The translations under genes were made by a program, and so were the position numbers. Below the pieces are notes generated by a model. That model made no database searches and was not told the DNA's origin. It saw only the letters and a list, made by a program, of their open reading frames with translations. A stretch of DNA of 23,756 bases, taken from IMG/VR virus record IMGVR_UViG_3300043449_001463, positions 1-23,756 of that record, one strand, 5' to 3'. The stretch is from a virus. This document shows positions 20,753 through 23,756 of the stretch, piece after piece. Within the stretch, counting starts at the first letter, position 1; every line of letters starts with the position of its first letter.

Positions 20753-21136
20753 TTAAGTTGGTTCTAAATGAACTGCGTTTAAATTAAATTTATTGTTAAT
20801 CCATTCTTTAACATAAACCTTAACATTATTCTCACCGAATAAATTTTCTAATGGTTCATATACATAAATAGCGTCTAACTCTATTAAAGGATAATACTCA
20901 TCACCATAAGGTGATTCTATACCCGCAATATCTTCATATGCTTCAGAATCTCTATAATATGTAAATACGTGGTCATAATCAGAATAATTTTCATCCCATT
21001 CGACAGTTTGGAAAAATTCTTTAACCGCTGCAGGATAACCAGACCTATGTTCGTTAACATCTTTAAATAATTTAGAATTATCTAAATAATCAAATATTAA
21101 ATTTTTAAGTTTTGACTCCGTTATTAGGTATTTCAT
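20753..21136 (-). CDS. Small acidic protein with ITES N-terminus, paralogue of 18921 gene
   Basis: A 127-residue acidic protein beginning MKYLITESKLKNLIFDYL and ending near YVKEWINNKFNLNAVHL. The first 20 and last 35 residues resemble the 18921-19286 protein, so a duplication is likely. The start is four bases from a TATTTATT box on the minus strand. The longer frame to 21157 would run through the box. It precedes the 20248 gene in the same unit. The function is unknown. Confidence 0.8.
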   Translation of the reverse strand: MKYLITESKLKNLIFDYLDNSKLFKDVNEHRSGYPAAVKEFFQTVEWDENYSDYDHVFTYYRDSEAYEDIAGIESPYGDEYYPLIELDAIYVYEPLENLFGENNVKVYVKEWINNKFNLNAVHLEPT

Positions 21137-21140
21137 ATCA

Positions 21141-21148
21141 AATAAATA
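21141..21148 (-). promoter_or_regulatory. TATTTATT box before 20753-21136 gene
   Basis: On the minus strand TATTTATT ends four bases before the start at 21136. It lies just beside a host-type promoter that points the other way. Confidence 0.6.
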
Positions 21149-21157
21149 TAATAACAT

Positions 21158-21188
21158 TTTGTTATATAGGAATAATTAAGTATATTTG
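21158..21188 (+). promoter_or_regulatory. Bacteroidota-type promoter (TTTG-N19-TATATTTG)
   Basis: TTTG at 21158-21161, a 19-base spacer and TATATTTG at 21181-21188 match the consensus. The box ends four bases before ATG 21193, so the transcript would start at or near the ATG. Confidence 0.75.
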
Positions 21189-21192
21189 CAAT

Positions 21193-21780
21193 ATGATTGA
21201 CAATATAGATTTGATTAAACCACTTCTTAACTTTGAAAACGAAGGAGATTTCTATATGCTCTACGTATTTAAACGCAAGAAAGACCAACCTGAAGGAGAA
21301 AGAGACAATCATCAGTCAGTTAGAACTATTAAAACTTATTGTGTTAGTAGTATTGAATACTTAGAAAAAAGATATGATGAGGTTAAGAAATTATGCGAGA
21401 TGTTTAATGCTCGTGCTTATATCCACGTCCAAAGACAAAACCATAATGATGTTTCATTAGATATGTTGGCAACACTTGCCGAAAGAATCAAAAACGGTGT
21501 TCACAATCAAAAAGGTTTATTTGATTCAGTTGTTGGTCAGATTAAAACACAAGAGAAGAGATGGATAGTAGATATTGATGTAACTGATTTTCATGCCGTT
21601 ACTGAACTTTCAAAGTTTATCAATTATCTTAGACCCGAAGGTAAAAAGATTGAAGCGGTTATACCGACAAAGAATGGATGGCATTTGATAACAGGTAGAT
21701 TTGACGTTAAAGCTTTTAGTGAAAAGTTTCCTGATGTGGACATCCAAAAGAAAAACCCAACAGTATTATATATACCATGA
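21193..21780 (+). CDS. Unknown protein, possibly related to primase-like folds
   Basis: A 195-residue protein: FYMLYVFKRKKDQPEGERDNH, an Arg/Lys-rich part, ARAYIHVQRQNHNDV, RWIVDIDVTDFHA (about 140-152), GKKIEAVIPTKNGWHLITGRFD (165-186) and a hydrophobic end. The PTKNGWHLIT part and acidic DIDV strand recall archaeo-eukaryotic primase-type folds. This is a weak resemblance from memory, not a claim of function. I chose 21193 because a consensus promoter ends four bases earlier. The stop overlaps the next start. Confidence 0.75.
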   Translation: MIDNIDLIKPLLNFENEGDFYMLYVFKRKKDQPEGERDNHQSVRTIKTYCVSSIEYLEKRYDEVKKLCEMFNARAYIHVQRQNHNDVSLDMLATLAERIKNGVHNQKGLFDSVVGQIKTQEKRWIVDIDVTDFHAVTELSKFINYLRPEGKKIEAVIPTKNGWHLITGRFDVKAFSEKFPDVDIQKKNPTVLYIP

Positions 21781-22376
21781 TAACACAAACAATATCAAGA
21801 GTTGAATTACTTTGTCCTCATACACAGGATAAAAGAACTATTATGTTAAATAAAATTCTAAATAATATTGTTGGTGCTAAAGACTACCAAAGACATGATG
21901 TGTATTGTGAATTTAGATGTTATGCACCCAATCATGAATATTATTTCATTATAAAAACATTACACCAATATAACAATCCTGATATTTTATGTGAAAATGT
22001 ACACTTACTGATTGAACAGGTTTTGGATTGGTATGATTTATCTGATGTCCAAAATTTTGATGTTAAATTTGATGAAGGAGGTAGGATACATAAATGTACT
22101 TATTTTGATTTAGCTTGGTGGGGATATCACAGACGTTTGATGTCACATGGTTATAACACACCTTTTTACAGTGATGAGAAACGAAAAAAAATTTTTGAAT
22201 GGGGTAAACGTAAAATGGAAAGTGAGAAAAAAGAGTATGATGAAAAGATGATGAGGGCTTTAGGTGGTGGTCGAGCATTTTGTGATAATAGGGACCCAAT
22301 AATTATTCATAAACCTGAAGGTTTTATTATGAGAATTAAAAATAAATTAGTAAATTTGTGTCATGAGCTTGTTTAA
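21777..22376 (+). CDS. Unknown protein coupled to the 21193 gene
   Basis: A 199-residue protein starting in the stop of the gene before it (ATGA at 21777-21780). It has several Cys and His residues (ELLCPHTQ, YCEFRCYAPNHEYY, IHKCTYFDLAWWGYH) that might bind metal, and a charged helical end (SDEKRKKIFEWGKRKMESEKKE). Its last 14 bases overlap the start of the nucleotidyltransferase gene in another frame, and that gene's promoter lies inside its coding end. The function is unknown. Confidence 0.75.
   Translation: MITQTISRVELLCPHTQDKRTIMLNKILNNIVGAKDYQRHDVYCEFRCYAPNHEYYFIIKTLHQYNNPDILCENVHLLIEQVLDWYDLSDVQNFDVKFDEGGRIHKCTYFDLAWWGYHRRLMSHGYNTPFYSDEKRKKIFEWGKRKMESEKKEYDEKMMRALGGGRAFCDNRDPIIIHKPEGFIMRIKNKLVNLCHELV
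22351..22358 (+). promoter_or_regulatory. Host-type TAAATTTG box before nucleotidyltransferase
   Basis: TAAATTTG fits TAnnTTTG and ends four bases before ATG 22363. It lies inside the end of the previous gene. A good -33 is not seen. Confidence 0.4.
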
Positions 22377-23097
22377 ATTTTATGAGGTAGGTGGAAAAGT
22401 TAGGGATGAGATTTTAGGTCTTCAGTCTAAAGACGTGGATTATGTTGCAGTCCCTAACGACAACTTACTAGAAAAATATCAAGATGCTTATGAAATGTTT
22501 GTGGTATTAGAAACTTATTTAAAAAACGAGAAATTTGAGATTTTCTTATCAACTCCTGATTGTTTTACTATTAGAGCTAAATTCCCTAAAGGTCATAAGT
22601 ATCAAGGAGTTGCCGACTTTGTAATGGCTCGTAAAGAGATTGGGTATGTTCCTAATACAAGAACACCAATCGTTAAACCTGGTACATTATACGATGATTT
22701 GGAAAGAAGAGATTTCACTTTAAATGCTATGGCAAAGGATGAAGATGGCAGCATCATCGATTATTTTGGAGGAATGGAAGATTTAATTTCAGGGAAATTG
22801 AAAACACCATTAGAAACCGAAGTAACTTTCAATGACGACCCACTTCGTATTTTGAGAGCAATCCGTTTTGCAATCACTAAAGGTTTTAGTTTGAAACATT
22901 TGGATTACTACATTAATAATTATGATTATGAAAACAAGATGAAGGTAGTTTCATCTGAAAGAATCCGAGAAGAATTATTAAAGTGTTTTAAACATGATAC
23001 TATGGATACTTTGGATACTTTAAATGACTACCCAACACTTAAAAGATATATATTTGAAAATAAATTAATGTGGTTAAAACCAACAATGGAACAATAA
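22363..23097 (+). CDS. tRNA nucleotidyltransferase (CCA-adding)/poly(A) polymerase head domain protein
   Basis: Predicted class II nucleotidyltransferase that adds nucleotides to a tRNA or RNA 3' end. The 244-residue protein has GGKVRDEILG (residues 10-19), the metal-binding D-V-D at 24-26, the ERRDFTLNAMA motif (114-124) and FNDDPLRILRAIRF (156-169). All catalytic residues expected of the head domain are present. The family usually has about 400 or more residues. This one stops after the neck and lacks the body and tail that bind the tRNA. It may act on a different RNA, work with another subunit, or be a minimal version. It follows a gene pair of unknown function. Confidence 0.88.
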   Translation: MSLFKFYEVGGKVRDEILGLQSKDVDYVAVPNDNLLEKYQDAYEMFVVLETYLKNEKFEIFLSTPDCFTIRAKFPKGHKYQGVADFVMARKEIGYVPNTRTPIVKPGTLYDDLERRDFTLNAMAKDEDGSIIDYFGGMEDLISGKLKTPLETEVTFNDDPLRILRAIRFAITKGFSLKHLDYYINNYDYENKMKVVSSERIREELLKCFKHDTMDTLDTLNDYPTLKRYIFENKLMWLKPTMEQ

Positions 23098-23098
23098 T

Positions 23099-23374
23099 AT
23101 GCACACTAAACCTATCTTAAAAGACTTGAGGGCTGAGGCCACTTGTGAAAATTGTATCAAAATTAATATTGATGAAGACTTATCTTTAGTTGAATCAAAT
23201 ATTAAAATTTTGGGACCTGAAAGAACATTGATGGTTTCGATGAAACCTACTTCACATGAGATTGAAGTTTGTTTATATACTGGTAGACCAATGTTTGTTG
23301 AATTACATACCCCATTTGGGACCTCGGTACAATATGTTAAAGGTTCAGGCTCTGATTTTTATTCAAATAATTAG
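23099..23374 (+). CDS. Small unknown protein
   Basis: A 91-residue protein starting one base after the nucleotidyltransferase stop, so it is probably in the same operon. It contains CENC (residues 16-19), which could bind metal with a later Cys, and beta-like stretches (LMVSMKPTSHEIEVCLY). It is followed after one base by a membrane-protein gene. The function is unknown. Confidence 0.75.
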   Translation: MHTKPILKDLRAEATCENCIKINIDEDLSLVESNIKILGPERTLMVSMKPTSHEIEVCLYTGRPMFVELHTPFGTSVQYVKGSGSDFYSNN

Positions 23375-23375
23375 T

Positions 23376-23642
23376 ATGAAAGATTTAACTAACGAGGAAC
23401 TTTTAGAATTGGCATGGGGTAATCTCGATAAAGCAGATAGACATATGTACTCATCAATTGTCTTAGTATCAGTGTCATTAATACAATCACTTTTACTTAT
23501 TTTTAGTGTCGTTCATATTGTAGGTTTTTTATTGGTGTATATCCCATCTTTTTCTTTATACCTTTATCATAAACATAAAGGGGATAAACACTTAAAAATT
23601 GTTGACCAAGCAATTGTGGAATTAACATCAAGAGAAAATTGA
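23376..23642 (+). CDS. Small membrane protein
   Basis: An 88-residue protein with an acidic N-terminal helix (LTNEELLELAWGNLDKADRHMY) and two adjacent hydrophobic segments (about 25-60, with SSIVLVSVSLIQSLLLIFSV and IVGFLLVYIPSFSLYLY), then a charged tail. It is predicted to cross the membrane twice. I chose ATG 23376, one base after the previous stop. The function is unknown. Confidence 0.75.
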   Translation: MKDLTNEELLELAWGNLDKADRHMYSSIVLVSVSLIQSLLLIFSVVHIVGFLLVYIPSFSLYLYHKHKGDKHLKIVDQAIVELTSREN

Positions 23643-23644
23643 TT

Positions 23645-23756
23645 ATGAAAAATATCCTTTATATATTTAGTTTAATGTTATTTTGTAGTTGTTCTAATTG
23701 GCAATATAAAAATATAACATATGACAGGTGTCAATATATAGAAAAAATACACGTAC
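23645..23756 (+). CDS. Lipoprotein, start only (truncated by window end)
   Basis: The frame starts at ATG 23645, two bases after the previous stop, and is still open at the window end (37 residues visible). The first 16 residues are a lipoprotein signal, KNILYIFSLMLFCSCSN, with L-F-C and a second Cys two residues later as candidate lipidated residues. The protein would be exported and anchored in a membrane. This may be a host-surface or superinfection-exclusion factor, but only the beginning is visible. Confidence 0.7.
   Translation, partial: MKNILYIFSLMLFCSCSNWQYKNITYDRCQYIEKIHV

Noticed and set aside
1-23756. tRNA, tmRNA, CRISPR or insertion-sequence content
   Set aside because: Scanning by eye found no T-arm plus acceptor pattern, no evenly spaced repeats, and no transposase or terminal repeats. 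A proper tRNA or tmRNA search was not possible.
1-23756. Alternative genetic code (stop reassignment, as in some large gut phages)
   Set aside because: TAG, TAA and TGA are each used as true stops in tightly packed genes (for example TAG at 6598 and 17633, TGA at 8205 and 21778), so the standard code fits.

Overview
The window looks like a piece of a large tailed-phage genome infecting a member of the Bacteroidota. It is very A/T-rich and densely packed, with many stop/start overlaps, mostly small proteins of no known family, and a scatter of metabolic and translation-linked genes. The host guess rests on several matches to the Bacteroidota promoter (TTTG, about 19 bases, TAnnTTTG), for example before the genes at 6915, 14092 and 21193. 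The phage guess rests on gene style, a peptidoglycan amidase, DUF3310, a CxxC/CxxH phage family at 16051, and T4-like N-terminal peptides. No terminase, capsid, portal or tail gene lies in the window, so it is an inference. Standard stops (TAA, TAG, TGA) are all used.

Layout. 1-2647: an operon with the end of an unknown gene, a complete eukaryotic-type glutamine synthetase, DUF3310, a small protein and a DNA methyltransferase, closed by a terminator. 2659-6036: an Ala/Gly-rich putative structural or internal protein, a DHH phosphoesterase, a DUF192 protein on the minus strand and a NUDIX hydrolase. 6061-9410: a candidate small RNA, SmpB, unknowns, and a membrane operon ending in a prohibitin-like SPFH protein. 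9421-11251: three proteins with E-S-type N-termini. 11252-14035: an RmlC-like epimerase, small proteins, a Dps/ferritin-like protein and unknowns. 14040-16449: a repeat plus zinc-site protein, small proteins, a DIP1984-like protein and a noncoding stretch. 16453-21148: a block of small acidic proteins in both orientations around an N-acetylmuramoyl-L-alanine amidase. 21158-23756: an unknown pair, a head-only CCA-adding-type nucleotidyltransferase, and the start of a lipoprotein.

Two patterns stand out. First, at least nine otherwise unrelated proteins begin with a short peptide carrying [ILV]-[KSTN]-E-[SKQN] near residues 5-30. This resembles the capsid-targeting propeptides of T4-like phages, cut after (L/I)-x-E, and suggests these proteins are packaged in the head. 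Second, start codons are preceded by one of two boxes at nearly fixed distance: TATTTATT (usually 2-4 bases before ATG) or the host-type TATATTTG (often 3-5 bases before ATG). The first box goes mainly with the propeptide-bearing genes, the second with enzymes and host-interaction genes. A simple reading is two transcription classes (phage late-type and host-sigma-type), many of them giving leaderless messages. Several intrinsic terminators separate the units.
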